Shown here piece after piece: positions 8,296-16,574 of a stretch of DNA of 21,812 nt. The notes beneath the pieces were generated by a model. That model had not been told where the DNA came from. It did no database searches and was given only the letters and a program-made list of their open reading frames with translations. Numbering within the stretch: position 1 is the first letter of the stretch; each line of letters opens with the position of its first letter. This DNA comes from an uncultured Chromatiaceae bacterium (GTDB lineage Bacteria; Pseudomonadota; Gammaproteobacteria; Enterobacterales; Alteromonadaceae): assembly GCA_946482615.1 (NCBI GenBank), contig CAMLSF010000054.1:1-21812 (forward strand), written 5' to 3'. The position numbers and the translations under genes were made by a program.

Positions 8296-8313
8296 GTGAC
8301 TAAAATATGACAA
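8296..8313 (-). promoter_or_regulatory. Pho-box-like site upstream of the alkaline phosphatase
   Basis: Read on the minus strand this is TTGTCAT-ATTT-TAGTCAC, two 7-mers spaced by 4 bases, resembling the PhoB consensus CTGTCAT-n4-CTGTCAC (6/7 and 5/7 matches). A weaker third 7-mer, TTTACAG, lies eleven bases further upstream in register. It is about 69 bases upstream of the phosphatase start and in the right orientation. It was found by eye. Confidence 0.5.
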
Positions 8314-8489
8314 AACTGTAAAGAGTCTAAACGCGACCAACAGACGTAAAAGCAGGACTGAAACAGGAGAACACTAAACTTCAGATATAAGTGTTGCGGA
8401 CCCGATCATGCTTGGCTTAGAGTAGTGATGGAACTAAAGCCGCTACACCTTATCTAACAGGCCGTGTAGCTAACGAGGTTAAAAAAGTC

Positions 8490-9092
8490 ATGAGTAAGAA
8501 GTTTGTAGTTGGTGCTTTGAGTCTGATGCTCTTGGCTGGCTGTGCCAGTTATCCGGAACAAGTACGTATTGCTGATAATGTGGCCTTAACCAGTTATGAA
8601 AACGCAGTGCAACAAAATATTGATTTTGGTACTGCCCGCTGGAGCGGTGTCATTGCCGAAATCAGTAATAAAGCCAATCAAACCCGTCTGGAAGTTGTGT
8701 ATTTCCCTTCAGGCTCAAATGGGCGTCCAGCAGTGTCCGATCAAACTAAAGGCCGTTTTGTGACCTACATCAAAGGCTTTTTAGATCCAATGGTGTATCA
8801 GCGTGGTAAGTCGGTTACCGTGCTTGGCGAATTGACCCGCTCTGAAGTGGGTAAAGTGGATGAATATGAGTACCGTTACCCGGTCATTAAAGACGCGACA
8901 GTGTATTTATGGCCAAAACAAGAAGAACGTATTGAAGTGATTGATACCTGGCCTATGATGCGTCCGTACCCTTACCCTTATTATTGGGGTTATGGCCCAG
9001 GTGTGCGTGTCCGTACTATTACAAAACAACAATCGACAACACAAGGCCCAGTTCATGTTGACAATAATAAACAGAATAAAGTGCAACCTTAA
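8490..9092 (+). CDS. Slp-family outer-membrane lipoprotein
   Basis: A 200-residue lipoprotein: signal peptide with lipobox LAGC (Cys18), then a domain with the RWSGVIAEISNKANQTRLEVVYFP and GRFVTYIKGFLDPMVYQRGK-type segments typical of the Slp (starvation-inducible outer-membrane lipoprotein) family. A Tyr/Pro-rich patch (about residues 157-168) and a polar Gln/Asn-rich tail follow. Residues after Cys18 (A, S) agree with sorting to the outer membrane. The start ATG 8490 has GAGG eleven bases upstream, and a 7-bp inverted repeat (GCTACAC 8442-8448 / GTGTAGC 8464-8470) lies just before that site. The next gene starts inside this one (38-base overlap), so the two are probably coupled. The E. coli Slp role is only loosely defined (stationary phase and acid-related); function here is unknown. 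Confidence 0.85.
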   Translation: MSKKFVVGALSLMLLAGCASYPEQVRIADNVALTSYENAVQQNIDFGTARWSGVIAEISNKANQTRLEVVYFPSGSNGRPAVSDQTKGRFVTYIKGFLDPMVYQRGKSVTVLGELTRSEVGKVDEYEYRYPVIKDATVYLWPKQEERIEVIDTWPMMRPYPYPYYWGYGPGVRVRTITKQQSTTQGPVHVDNNKQNKVQP

Positions 9093-9915
9093 TTTAGTAT
9101 TAGTTTCAGCTGCGCTTTTTAGCGCAGCTGCTGTAGCTGAAACGCCATCAGCACCTGATTTAACTGCGTTAGCAGAACATTCATTTCGCAGCGCAGAGGA
9201 TAAAGCCAGAAATAAATACCGGCATCCGGTCGAGACTCTAACGTTTTTTGGTATTAAACCAAACCTGTCGGTGCTGGAGATATGGCCTGCCCGCGGTTGG
9301 TATACCGATATTCTGGCACCTTATTTAAAAGATCAAGGCAAACTGACCATAGCAAATTTCCGTGTGGATGACGGCACTATGCAGGATGACAGGAAAATTT
9401 TCTGGAGCCGCATCAGTGAAAAGCTCAGTCAGCGCATTCTGAAACACAAAGACCACTTTGGTACTGTTCAGCAGATTGAATTTGATCCGCCGGCATATAT
9501 GTATCTGGGTTTAGCTCAGCAATACGACTTAGTGCTGAGTTTCCGTAATGCTCATATCTGGAACGAACAAGGCTATCTGCTGGACGTATTTCGTGCCGTA
9601 TTTGATGTACTCAAACCTGGTGGTGTTTTTGGCATAGTCGAACACAGAGCAAGCCGGGTATCTGAAATCTCCAGTTCGGCCGTCGAAGGTTATCTGGATG
9701 AGTCTTATGTGATAGCTGTGGCGGAACAAGCAGGTTTTAGATTGCAGGCGAAATCAGAAATCAATGCCAATCCAAAAGACACTAAAGATTATCCAAAAGG
9801 TGTGTACACCTTACCACCAACCTTAGCTATGGGAGCTGTCGACAGAGATAAGTATCTGGCCATAGGTGAAAGTGATCGTATGACTTTAAAATTCGTCAAG
9901 GCCGCCAGCGAATAA
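9055..9915 (+). CDS. Exported class I SAM-methyltransferase-like protein (COG4798 type)
   Basis: A 286-residue protein with a signal peptide (hydrophobic core residues 11-24, likely cut after AVA, residue 28) followed by a Rossmann methyltransferase-like domain. Motif I reads SVLEIWPARGWYTDIL, a degenerate form of the usual ExGxGxG, but close to the EIWPGGGWYT form I remember for this family. Later come a YDLVLSFRNAHIW segment and a DVLKPGGVFGIVEHR post-motif. S-adenosylmethionine is not known to be abundant in the periplasm, so an exported methyltransferase fold is odd; it may bind something else. ATG 9055 is chosen because AAGG (9043-9046) is eight bases upstream and it gives a clean signal peptide; the frame opens earlier but those residues have no ribosome-binding site. 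It overlaps the Slp gene by 38 bases, and its TAA shares a base with the next ATG. Confidence 0.8.
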   Translation: MLTIINRIKCNLNLVLVSAALFSAAAVAETPSAPDLTALAEHSFRSAEDKARNKYRHPVETLTFFGIKPNLSVLEIWPARGWYTDILAPYLKDQGKLTIANFRVDDGTMQDDRKIFWSRISEKLSQRILKHKDHFGTVQQIEFDPPAYMYLGLAQQYDLVLSFRNAHIWNEQGYLLDVFRAVFDVLKPGGVFGIVEHRASRVSEISSSAVEGYLDESYVIAVAEQAGFRLQAKSEINANPKDTKDYPKGVYTLPPTLAMGAVDRDKYLAIGESDRMTLKFVKAASE

Positions 9916-10754
9916 TGCAGGCGGTCAGGTTCCCGCTGCCCGCTTTATCTTTAGCTGGCTGGCAGCAAGGTCCGGCGACACAACATGTCACTTTGTGCCT
10001 GCATGGCTGGCTGGATAATGCTGACAGTTTTTTGCCTCTCTCAGCCTGGTTGCCTGAATTGAATCTTGTTGCCATTGACTTACCAGGCCATGGTCAGTCC
10101 GATCATCGTAGCTCCGACGCTCATTATCACTTTTTAGACTGGATATACGATCTGGCGACACTGATTAAAACTGCCGGCTGGCAACAGGTTGATCTTATTG
10201 GCCATTCGATGGGTGGCATGATTGGTTCAGTGCTTGCAGCCGTAATGCCACAGATGGTACGCAAAGTAGTGCTGATCGACAGCCTGGGGCTGGTGACAGG
10301 TGAAGCCAGCAAAATCACTGAACAAGTCCGTACTGCAATTCATCACAGATGGCAAAGCCCACACAAACAAAAGCCTGTTTATCGCGATCTGCACAGTGCT
10401 GCGCTTGCCAGGCAAAGCCAGAGTGATTTTGACCTTGCAGCAGCATTGATTTTGGCGAAACGTGGCACCAGGCCTTGTCCTGAAGGACTCACCTGGTCAG
10501 CAGATATGCGCTTAAGGGAATCCTCAGTCTATAGATTGTTGCAACCACAAGCTATGCAGTTGCTGCGCGATATTCCATGTCCTGTGCTGGCTATTCTGGC
10601 CAGTGATGGTCTGGACATGATGCAACAATACCGTAAGCAGTATCAGGATTGTTATCCGAACCTTGAACTGGTTGAGCTCACTGGGGGACATCATTGTCAC
10701 ATGACCCAGCCGGAACAAACAGCCAACGCAATTCGCCAATTTTTATTGTCCTGA
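9915..10754 (+). CDS. Alpha/beta hydrolase
   Basis: A 279-residue cytoplasmic alpha/beta-hydrolase-fold enzyme. The oxyanion-loop motif LHGWLDNADSF is near residues 29-39, DLPGHGQSD near 56-64, the nucleophile elbow GHSMGG has Ser98, and the acid and base are probably Asp231 (ILASDGLD) and a His in GGHHCH (259-262). The fold and motifs fit esterases and lipases; the family (COG0596) is too broad to name a substrate. The start overlaps the previous stop by one base (TAATG), so translation is likely coupled to the exported methyltransferase-like gene. The stop TGA at 10752 is inside the first copy of a 20-base direct repeat that recurs 72 bp downstream. In related genomes such hydrolases often sit just before fadD, which fits handling of acyl esters, but this is only a contextual hint. 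Confidence 0.85.
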   Translation: MQAVRFPLPALSLAGWQQGPATQHVTLCLHGWLDNADSFLPLSAWLPELNLVAIDLPGHGQSDHRSSDAHYHFLDWIYDLATLIKTAGWQQVDLIGHSMGGMIGSVLAAVMPQMVRKVVLIDSLGLVTGEASKITEQVRTAIHHRWQSPHKQKPVYRDLHSAALARQSQSDFDLAAALILAKRGTRPCPEGLTWSADMRLRESSVYRLLQPQAMQLLRDIPCPVLAILASDGLDMMQQYRKQYQDCYPNLELVELTGGHHCHMTQPEQTANAIRQFLLS

Positions 10755-10840
10755 CGATTTTTTATGCTCTGCAATCCTGCAGAGCACCCTTACGGGCCAG
10801 CTAAAGCTGTTAAAAATCGTTCCTGACGATTTTTTATGCT
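10749..10840 (+). repeat. 20-bp direct repeat pair between the hydrolase and fadD
   Basis: The same 20 bases (TCCTGACGATTTTTTATGCT) occur at 10749-10768 and 10821-10840, 72 bp apart. The first copy includes the hydrolase stop codon and runs into a perfect 8-bp hairpin (GCTCTGCA 10766-10773 / TGCAGAGC 10778-10785). The second forms its own AT-rich hairpin with the bases before it (10812-10820 with 10826-10834) followed by a T, and leads straight into a TGTTATAGT promoter-like sequence. It looks like a local duplication of a promoter or terminator segment. Confidence 0.7.
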
Positions 10841-10848
10841 GTTATAGT
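10840..10848 (+). promoter_or_regulatory. Candidate extended -10 promoter for fadD
   Basis: TGTTATAGT (TG at 10840-10841, TATAGT at 10843-10848) is a good extended -10 element; the -35 region is poor. The same TGTTATAGT string is found before ycgL. It would give a leader of about 175 bases. No FadR or PsrA operator was recognised in the leader. Confidence 0.35.
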
Positions 10849-11030
10849 CGGGGCCTGAATTGCTGAATCTGCGGACAATTGTTAAATGAAAGCAATTGTG
10901 GGATGATGCAGGATTAGAGTAAAAACTCAGTGCCATTTTGTAGCAGAAATCGCCGATGTCTGTGCAAAGCGCCATGCACTAACTATAACTACTATAACTA
11001 AAAAATAATAAATACCACGAGGAGAGGACA

Positions 11031-12689
11031 GTGGATCGAGTCTGGTCAAAAAATTACCCTGAAGGCGTTCCGGCTGATATCAACGCCGATCATTACGCGT
11101 CATTATTGGAAGTTTTTGATGAAAGCATCAAAGACTACGCGGACAGAACTGCCTACATCAATATGGGCAAAAGCATTAGCTACGCTGAATTGGATCAATT
11201 GAGCCTGAAGTTTGCCGCTTATTTACAGCAGCAATTAGGCTTGAAAAAAGGTGATGCGGTGGCTGTGATGATGCCGAACCTGTTGCAGTACCCTGTGTGT
11301 ATTTTAGGTATTCTGCGAGCAGGTTGTGTGGTGGTGAATGTCAATCCACTCTACACCCCTCGTGAATTGCAGCACCAACTGCTGGATGCACAAGCCAAAG
11401 CTATTATCATCGTAGAAAACTTTGCTCATACCTTGTCTGAGGTTCAAGACAACGTAAAGCTGGAGCATGTGATCCTGACCCATATGGGCGATATGTTAGG
11501 TCTGGTTAAAGGCACTATCGTCAATCTGGTGGTCAAGCATGTCAAAAAGCTGATCCCTGCCCATCATCTGAAAAAATACGTCACTTACAAAGAGGTGATT
11601 GCTGCGGGTAACGCCTCTGCATATAAAAAGCCTGCTGTTGTTGGTGACGATCTGGCCTTTTTGCAGTACACAGGAGGCACCACTGGTGTGTCCAAAGGCG
11701 CTATGCTGACACACCGCAACATGGTGGCTAATCTGGAACAGGCCGATGGCTGTATAGGTCCTCTGCTGACTCACGGCAAAGAGCTCGTAGTTACAGCTCT
11801 GCCGCTTTACCATATCTTTGCATTAACGGCTAATTTCCTGGTTTTTATGAAGTATGGCGGTACTAATCTTTTAATCACTAACCCAAGGGATATGCCCAAC
11901 TTTGTTAAAGAACTGGCGAAGTATCCTTTTTCCGTGATCACAGGGGTGAATACGCTGTTTAATGGCCTGCTCAACACACCTGGTTTTGCTCAGTTGGATT
12001 TCAGCAACATGAAGCTGGCTTTGGGTGGTGGTATGGCAGTGCAGCGCCCTGTGGCAGAACGCTGGCAGAAAGTCACCTCCACCCGTCTGGTCGAAGGTTA
12101 TGGCTTAACTGAATGTGCACCTTTAGTCACTGTCAGTCCTTACAACCTGCCTGCTTATAATGGCAGCATAGGTTTTCCTGCACCTTCGACGGACATCAAG
12201 CTGGTTAATGATGCAGGTATTGAAGTTGCTGCGGGTGAAGCCGGGGAAATGTGGGTGAAAGGCCCGCAGGTGATGAAAGGTTATTACAACAGACCTGATG
12301 AAACGGCCAAGGTGCTGAATGCAGAAGGCTGGCTGGCGACAGGGGACATAGCCAGGGTGGATGACGACGGTTTCTTCTATATAGTGGATCGCAAAAAAGA
12401 CATGATTTTAGTCTCAGGTTTTAATGTGTATCCGAACGAGATTGAAGAAGTCGTTGCGATGAACGACAAGGTGCTGGAAGTGGCGGCTATTGGTGTGCCA
12501 AACGAAGCGACCGGCGAAGCTGTGAAGATTTTTGTCGTGAAAAAAGATCAAAGCCTGACGGATGTTGAATTAATTCAACACTGTAAGGAACGTTTGACGG
12601 GCTATAAAGTGCCGAAGCTGGTAGAATTCCGCACTGAATTGCCAAAAACCAATGTGGGTAAAATCTTAAGGCGGGAGCTGAAAGGTTAA
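11031..12689 (+). CDS. fadD: Long-chain fatty acid-CoA ligase
   Basis: A 552-residue ANL-superfamily enzyme that activates long-chain fatty acids to acyl-CoA (ATP to AMP + PPi), feeding beta-oxidation and phospholipid synthesis at the inner membrane. The AMP-binding P-loop [11 protein letters not shown] is at about residues 213-223, the GYGLTE motif at about 358-363, and the FACS signature (GWLATGD through FNVYP) at about 433-468; the catalytic C-terminal lysine region is [11 protein letters not shown]. Length is close to E. coli FadD (561). The start is GTG 11031, supported by GGAGAGG at 11021-11027. The gene is next to rnd, as in E. coli and Shewanella, which supports fadD over a generic acyl-CoA ligase. 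It is transcribed alone and ends in a strong terminator. Confidence 0.95.
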   Translation: MDRVWSKNYPEGVPADINADHYASLLEVFDESIKDYADRTAYINMGKSISYAELDQLSLKFAAYLQQQLGLKKGDAVAVMMPNLLQYPVCILGILRAGCVVVNVNPLYTPRELQHQLLDAQAKAIIIVENFAHTLSEVQDNVKLEHVILTHMGDMLGLVKGTIVNLVVKHVKKLIPAHHLKKYVTYKEVIAAGNASAYKKPAVVGDDLAFLQYTGGTTGVSKGAMLTHRNMVANLEQADGCIGPLLTHGKELVVTALPLYHIFALTANFLVFMKYGGTNLLITNPRDMPNFVKELAKYPFSVITGVNTLFNGLLNTPGFAQLDFSNMKLALGGGMAVQRPVAERWQKVTSTRLVEGYGLTECAPLVTVSPYNLPAYNGSIGFPAPSTDIKLVNDAGIEVAAGEAGEMWVKGPQVMKGYYNRPDETAKVLNAEGWLATGDIARVDDDGFFYIVDRKKDMILVSGFNVYPNEIEEVVAMNDKVLEVAAIGVPNEATGEAVKIFVVKKDQSLTDVELIQHCKERLTGYKVPKLVEFRTELPKTNVGKILRRELKG

Positions 12690-12694
12690 ACCAG

Positions 12695-12722
12695 AAAAAA
12701 CCGGCTTTGGCCGGTTTTTTTT
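12695..12722 (+). terminator. Rho-independent terminator of fadD
   Basis: CCGGC (12701-12705) and GCCGG (12710-12714) with a TTTG loop, preceded by six A and followed by eight T; the A/T arms extend the stem. It lies 6 bases after the fadD stop. Confidence 0.92.
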
Positions 12723-12771
12723 AACTTCAATTTTGCACAGAGAATCAGACAGAGTCAATCAAGGATCACCT

Positions 12772-13917
12772 ATGATGTATCAGCTTATAACCTCATCTTC
12801 CGCTTTAGCCGCTTATTGTACGCAAGCCGCCAGTGCTGAGGTGTTGGCTGTTGATACTGAATTTGTCCGTCAGACGACGCTGAGCCCAAAGCTTGGTCTG
12901 ATCCAGCTGTTTGATGGTAAACAACTGGCGCTGGTTGACCCTTTGGTCATTGATGACTGGAGTTCGTTGCAGCAGTTATTTGCTAATCCAGCCGTTTGCA
13001 AAGTGCTGCATTCCTGCAATGAAGATTTGGAAGCTTTAGCCACAAAAGATTTGTTGCCGCTGTTACCTCTTATCGACACTCAACTGGCTGCCGAGCTGGT
13101 AGGTTGGGGCGGCAGTCAGGGCTATGCGAAGCTGGTGCAAAAGGTCTGTGGTATTGAACTGGACAAAAGTGAATCCCGCACCGATTGGATAGCGCGGCCT
13201 TTATCTGCATTGCAGCTGGATTATGCCGCTAAAGATGTAGAGCATTTACTGGATCTGTATCAGGCGCTGAAAACTGAACTGCAGGCCAAAGGCCACTACG
13301 GATTGTTGCGTGCCGAAGGTGAACATTTAGTAGCGCGTCGCTCTTTTGGCTTACCTTTGGCATATCGTCATCTGGAGCTGAAAAACAGCAATCTGCTGGC
13401 CCCCCGTGAACTGGCTATTTTGCGTGAACTGGTGATGTGGCGCCAGGAGTACGCCCAGCAGCATGATATGGCTTTGGGGTTTATCTTCAAAGATCATCAT
13501 TTATTGGATATTGCCAAACGCCGTCCCGGCAGTCTGGAATCAATGTTTAACATCCCGGAATTACCTGGCCGTGAAGTACGTCGCCATGGAAAAACAGTAT
13601 TAGCCCTGATTGAACAAGCCAAAGCTTTACCGCTGGAGCAATGCCCTCAACCTTTTTACCACACTGAGGTATTTCTGGGGTTTAAAGAAGAGATGCAAAA
13701 AATCACTGATGCGATTAAAGCCGCAGCTAAAGAGTCTGGCATTCCTGCAGAATTTATGGCGGTACGACGCCAGAGTACAGAGTACTTTAACTGGTGTTGG
13801 CGGGTCAGTGATGAAGACAGATCACAATTGCCTGTTCCTGAATTTTTACGGGGTTGGCGCCGTGAGATTTTAATCAGGCATTTACCTGTTCCCGCTCATG
13901 TGCAGTCACTGATCTAA
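12772..13917 (+). CDS. rnd: Ribonuclease D
   Basis: A 381-residue 3'-5' exoribonuclease for tRNA and small stable RNA 3' maturation. It has a DEDDy exonuclease domain: AVDTEFVRQTT (D28 and E30) for Exo I, HSCNEDLEAL for Exo II and DYAAKDVEHL (Tyr and Asp) for Exo III. These are followed by HRDC-type helical domains from about residue 210. Length matches E. coli RNase D (375). ATG 12772 gives an MxYQLIT start like E. coli RNase D and has AAGGA six bases upstream; ATG 12775 is equally possible. It follows fadD after its terminator, the conserved fadD-rnd order. The gene probably has its own promoter in the short gap, but none was clear. Confidence 0.95.
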   Translation: MMYQLITSSSALAAYCTQAASAEVLAVDTEFVRQTTLSPKLGLIQLFDGKQLALVDPLVIDDWSSLQQLFANPAVCKVLHSCNEDLEALATKDLLPLLPLIDTQLAAELVGWGGSQGYAKLVQKVCGIELDKSESRTDWIARPLSALQLDYAAKDVEHLLDLYQALKTELQAKGHYGLLRAEGEHLVARRSFGLPLAYRHLELKNSNLLAPRELAILRELVMWRQEYAQQHDMALGFIFKDHHLLDIAKRRPGSLESMFNIPELPGREVRRHGKTVLALIEQAKALPLEQCPQPFYHTEVFLGFKEEMQKITDAIKAAAKESGIPAEFMAVRRQSTEYFNWCWRVSDEDRSQLPVPEFLRGWRREILIRHLPVPAHVQSLI

Positions 13918-13930
13918 AGTCTGTGTGATT

Positions 13931-13950
13931 CCGTAGTACGGCGTTTTTTT
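13931..13950 (+). terminator. Probable terminator of rnd
   Basis: CCGT-AGT-ACGG (13931-13941) followed after CG by seven T (13944-13950). The stem is short. A second inverted repeat, GGTTTAGC/GCTAAACC (13956-13963 with 13975-13982), follows at once with T-rich loop. Confidence 0.6.
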
Positions 13951-14034
13951 ATTTTGGTTTAGCGCATTTTTTCGGCTAAACCCTGCTATTTTTTGCAGAA
14001 ATCTGAACTGATCGCATAAAAAAACCTTTTCGTA

Positions 14035-14065
14035 ACCCTTTTGCTACATCAACAATCAAAAGGGT
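14035..14065 (+). promoter_or_regulatory. Inverted repeat hiding the ribosome-binding site of the DUF4397 lipoprotein
   Basis: ACCCTTTTG (14035-14043) is a perfect complement of CAAAAGGGT (14057-14065), with a 13-base loop. The right arm contains the AAAAGGG ribosome-binding site, 7 bases before ATG 14072. In the mRNA the site would be paired, so translation could depend on unfolding by temperature, a protein or a small RNA. Confidence 0.6.
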
Positions 14066-14071
14066 AAAAAA

Positions 14072-15445
14072 ATGATCAGATTGACAATGAAGTCGCTCGC
14101 AATGGGCGCAGCCTTTTTATTGATCGGTTGTAACGATTCCGACAATAACTTACCAGCCATACCTGAAAAACCCACCAGTGTTTCCGTTAAAGTCGTGCAT
14201 GCCGTATCAGATGCTCCGGATGTATCCATCAGTCGCACTAATGGCGTGGTGATATCCAACTTAGCTTTTGGTGCTGTGGCAAATCCGCTGGTGGCCAGCC
14301 CGGGTAATTTTGCCTTGGCTGTGGACGCCAAATTGCCAGGCAATGCCTTGGCAAGGGTGATACCTGAAACGACGCTGGCGCTGGCCGAAGCCACAGATTA
14401 TGTGGTATTTGCCGCTGGTAAAGCTGCAGACAGCAGCATTGAACCTATAGTAGTGTCTTTTCCTCAAACTGCGGTCAGCAGTGGCAATGTGCGTTTGCGT
14501 GTAGTGCATGCCGCAGCCTCAGCGCCGACAGTGGACGTGCATTTAACAGCTCCTGCCGCTGAATTGTCAGCTGGTACAGTAGCCGCAACTCTTGAATTTA
14601 CTGACGCTACAGGCGATGTAACTGTACCTGCGGGGGATTACAGAGTACGTATCACTCCTGCTGGCAACCTGACTACTGTAGTGTACGACTCCGGTACTGT
14701 AACTTTGAGTTCGGCGTCAGACTTAACCATAGCCGCATTGGACAACCGTTTTGCCGGACCTTCGCCCGTTTCTCTGCTGGCTTTAGTGCAGGGCGGTAGT
14801 ACCAGCCTGGAGTTATTAGACCAGGGATCTGTGTCTGCAGTACGGGTGGTGCATGATGTGTCTGATGCCCCTGCTGTTGATGTTCTGGTCAACGACGCAG
14901 AAGCTATTAATGCGTTGGCTTTCCCAAACTTTACAGACTACGCGGAGCTTGAGCCTGACACCTACAATGTCAAAGTGGCAGCTGATGCGGACAACTCAGT
15001 GGTCGTGATCAACGCTGATCTGGAATTAGAAGCCGGAGCTTATTACACAGTGCACGCTGTAGGTTCGTTGACTGAAGACAGCATTGAGCCTTTGGTGGTG
15101 ATGGATAATCCACGCCGTATTGCAACAGCCGCACAACTTCGTGTGATCCATGGATCCAGTCTGGCTGGTCCTGTTGATGTGTATCTGACGGCCACTTCTG
15201 ATATTTCAGCAGCCACAGCGGCGCTGAGTAATGTGCCTTTTAAAGCTGATTCTGGTTATGTGCAGGTGCCAGCGGGCGATTATTTTGTCACTGTGACACC
15301 AACAGGCAGCAAAACAGCGGCCATAGGCCCCGTGGCAGTGACTTTAGATGCAAACAATATCTATACAGCAGTAGCGCGGGATGGCGAGGGATTAACTGCG
15401 GATCTGGGGTTGATCCTGTTGGATGACTTTAACAACGTGCCGTAG
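14072..15445 (+). CDS. Lipoprotein with DUF4397-like repeats
   Basis: A 457-residue secreted lipoprotein. The signal peptide ends in a LIGC lipobox (Cys20), followed by an NDSDNN spacer. The rest is built from repeats opened by a VRVVHAxSDAPxVDV-like motif at about residues 39, 143, 257 and 356, spaced 99-114 residues apart; each repeat continues with a YxVxAAG / PxxYxVxV beta-rich pattern. This fits DUF4397, a predicted beta-sandwich found in surface and secreted proteins of unknown function; two DUF4397 domains of two repeats each, or four single ones, are both possible. It is Ala, Val, Asp and Thr rich with no cysteine after the lipobox. It is monocistronic, convergent with minE through a shared terminator. 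Translation may be controlled by the hairpin over its ribosome-binding site. The start at ATG 14072 is preferred over ATG 14087 by the AAAAGGG spacing. Confidence 0.85.
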   Translation: MIRLTMKSLAMGAAFLLIGCNDSDNNLPAIPEKPTSVSVKVVHAVSDAPDVSISRTNGVVISNLAFGAVANPLVASPGNFALAVDAKLPGNALARVIPETTLALAEATDYVVFAAGKAADSSIEPIVVSFPQTAVSSGNVRLRVVHAAASAPTVDVHLTAPAAELSAGTVAATLEFTDATGDVTVPAGDYRVRITPAGNLTTVVYDSGTVTLSSASDLTIAALDNRFAGPSPVSLLALVQGGSTSLELLDQGSVSAVRVVHDVSDAPAVDVLVNDAEAINALAFPNFTDYAELEPDTYNVKVAADADNSVVVINADLELEAGAYYTVHAVGSLTEDSIEPLVVMDNPRRIATAAQLRVIHGSSLAGPVDVYLTATSDISAATAALSNVPFKADSGYVQVPAGDYFVTVTPTGSKTAAIGPVAVTLDANNIYTAVARDGEGLTADLGLILLDDFNNVP

Positions 15446-15446
15446 C

Positions 15447-15487
15447 AAAAATGAGGCAGAGTCAAAGACTCTGCCTCATTTTTTTTA
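15447..15487. terminator. Bidirectional terminator between the DUF4397 gene and minE
   Basis: A 17-bp perfect stem (15447-15463 with 15467-15483, loop AAA) centred on TGAGGCAGAGTC/GACTCTGCCTCA, with T-runs on either strand. It begins just after the lipoprotein stop and ends next to the minE stop. Confidence 0.95.
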
Positions 15488-15748
15488 TTACTTCTTATCG
15501 TCTGGGAAAGTGACGTTCAACTCTAGTACAGAAAGTTGATCCGAGCTTTTCTCCAGTGAGACTGACACCTGATCGTCCGCTATATCGACGTATTTGCGGA
15601 TCACCGCCAGAATATCGCGTTCCAGCTGCGGCAAATAATCCGGGCTGTTGCGGCGATTACGTTCATGAGCAACGATAATTTGTAACCGCTCCTTGGCAGT
15701 TGAAGCGGTATTTTTTTTCGTTGAACGGAAATAATCCAATAACGACAT
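15488..15748 (-). CDS. minE: Cell division topological specificity factor MinE
   Basis: An 86-residue protein that stimulates MinD ATPase and drives pole-to-pole oscillation so that MinC inhibits FtsZ away from midcell. The N-terminal membrane and MinD-binding part is MSLLDYFRS...[14 protein letters not shown] (residues 1-31), followed by the topological specificity domain with [13 protein letters not shown] (about 42-54). Length matches the family. ATG 15748 is preferred over the in-frame TTG five codons earlier because GGAGG is eight bases upstream and MSLLDYF is the usual MinE start. It starts 4 bases after the minD stop and is last in minCDE. Confidence 0.97.
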   Translation of the reverse strand: MSLLDYFRSTKKNTASTAKERLQIIVAHERNRRNSPDYLPQLERDILAVIRKYVDIADDQVSVSLEKSSDQLSVLELNVTFPDDKK

Positions 15749-15752
15749 GCGC

Positions 15753-16562
15753 TTAGCCTCCAAAAATACGTTTCAGCAAGCCTTTTTTCTCCACATTCAG
15801 GAAACGGAAAGGCACGTCTTCGCCAAGCAGGCGGGCGACAGTATCTAAATAGGCCTGACCAGCATCGCTTTCTTCATCCAGAATAACCGGAGTACCGGAG
15901 TTTGATGCATTTAATACGGCCTGAGATTCAGGGATCACACCCAGCAGTTTAATCGCCAGAATTTCGCCTACATCTTCCACGCTGAGCATTTCACCCTTGA
16001 TCACACGCTCCGGGTTGTAACGGGTTAGCAGCAAGTGTTCTTTGATACCAGGTAAACCTTGTTCAGCACGGCGTGATTTGCTGCTGAGCATACCTAAAAT
16101 ACGGTCTGAGTCGCGGACTGATGAGACTTCAGGGTTAGTGACAACCACGGCTTCATCGGCAAAATACAGGGCCATCATAGCGCCTGATTCAATACCTGCA
16201 GGTGAGTCACAGATGATGTAATCAAATTCTTCGGCCAGCTCGTTCAGAATGCGTTCAACGCCTTCTTTACTCAAAGCATCTTTATCACGGGTTTGTGAGG
16301 CAGGCAGAATAAACAGGGTGTCGATACGTTTATCTTTGATCAATGCCTGTTTTAAATTGGCTTCGCCGTTAATCACGTTGACGAAGTCGTAAACCACGCG
16401 GCGCTCACAGCCCATGATTAAATCCAGGTTTCTTAAACCTATATCGAAATCGATGATCACGGTTTTAAAACCGCGCATAGCTATGCCTGTACCAATAGCC
16501 GCGCTTGACGTAGTTTTGCCTACGCCACCTTTACCTGATGTAACAACAATGATTTTTGCCAT
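15753..16562 (-). CDS. minD: Septum site-determining ATPase MinD
   Basis: A 269-residue ParA/MinD-type ATPase. The deviant Walker A KGGVGKTT is at residues 11-18, Walker A' / switch [11 protein letters not shown] at about 38-47, and Walker B in [12 protein letters not shown] at about 116-127. The C-terminal amphipathic membrane-targeting helix [11 protein letters not shown] is intact. It binds the inner membrane when ATP-bound, recruits MinC, and is released by MinE. Length is the same as in E. coli (270). It starts 12 bases after minC, with an AAGGAT-type ribosome-binding site in the gap. Confidence 0.98.
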   Translation of the reverse strand: MAKIIVVTSGKGGVGKTTSSAAIGTGIAMRGFKTVIIDFDIGLRNLDLIMGCERRVVYDFVNVINGEANLKQALIKDKRIDTLFILPASQTRDKDALSKEGVERILNELAEEFDYIICDSPAGIESGAMMALYFADEAVVVTNPEVSSVRDSDRILGMLSSKSRRAEQGLPGIKEHLLLTRYNPERVIKGEMLSVEDVGEILAIKLLGVIPESQAVLNASNSGTPVILDEESDAGQAYLDTVARLLGEDVPFRFLNVEKKGLLKRIFGG

Positions 16563-16574
16563 CGCAAAATATCC

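Noticed and set aside
10766..10785. GCTCTGCA/TGCAGAGC hairpin as hydrolase terminator
   Set aside because: No T-run follows it on either strand; it is kept only as part of the duplicated region.
11496..11813. 105-codon minus-strand frame inside fadD
   Set aside because: Shadow of a strongly conserved gene; no start signals and no family features.
14056..14509. Minus-strand frames opposite the DUF4397 gene
   Set aside because: Low-complexity Ala/Ser/Thr shadow of the repeat protein, no ribosome-binding site.
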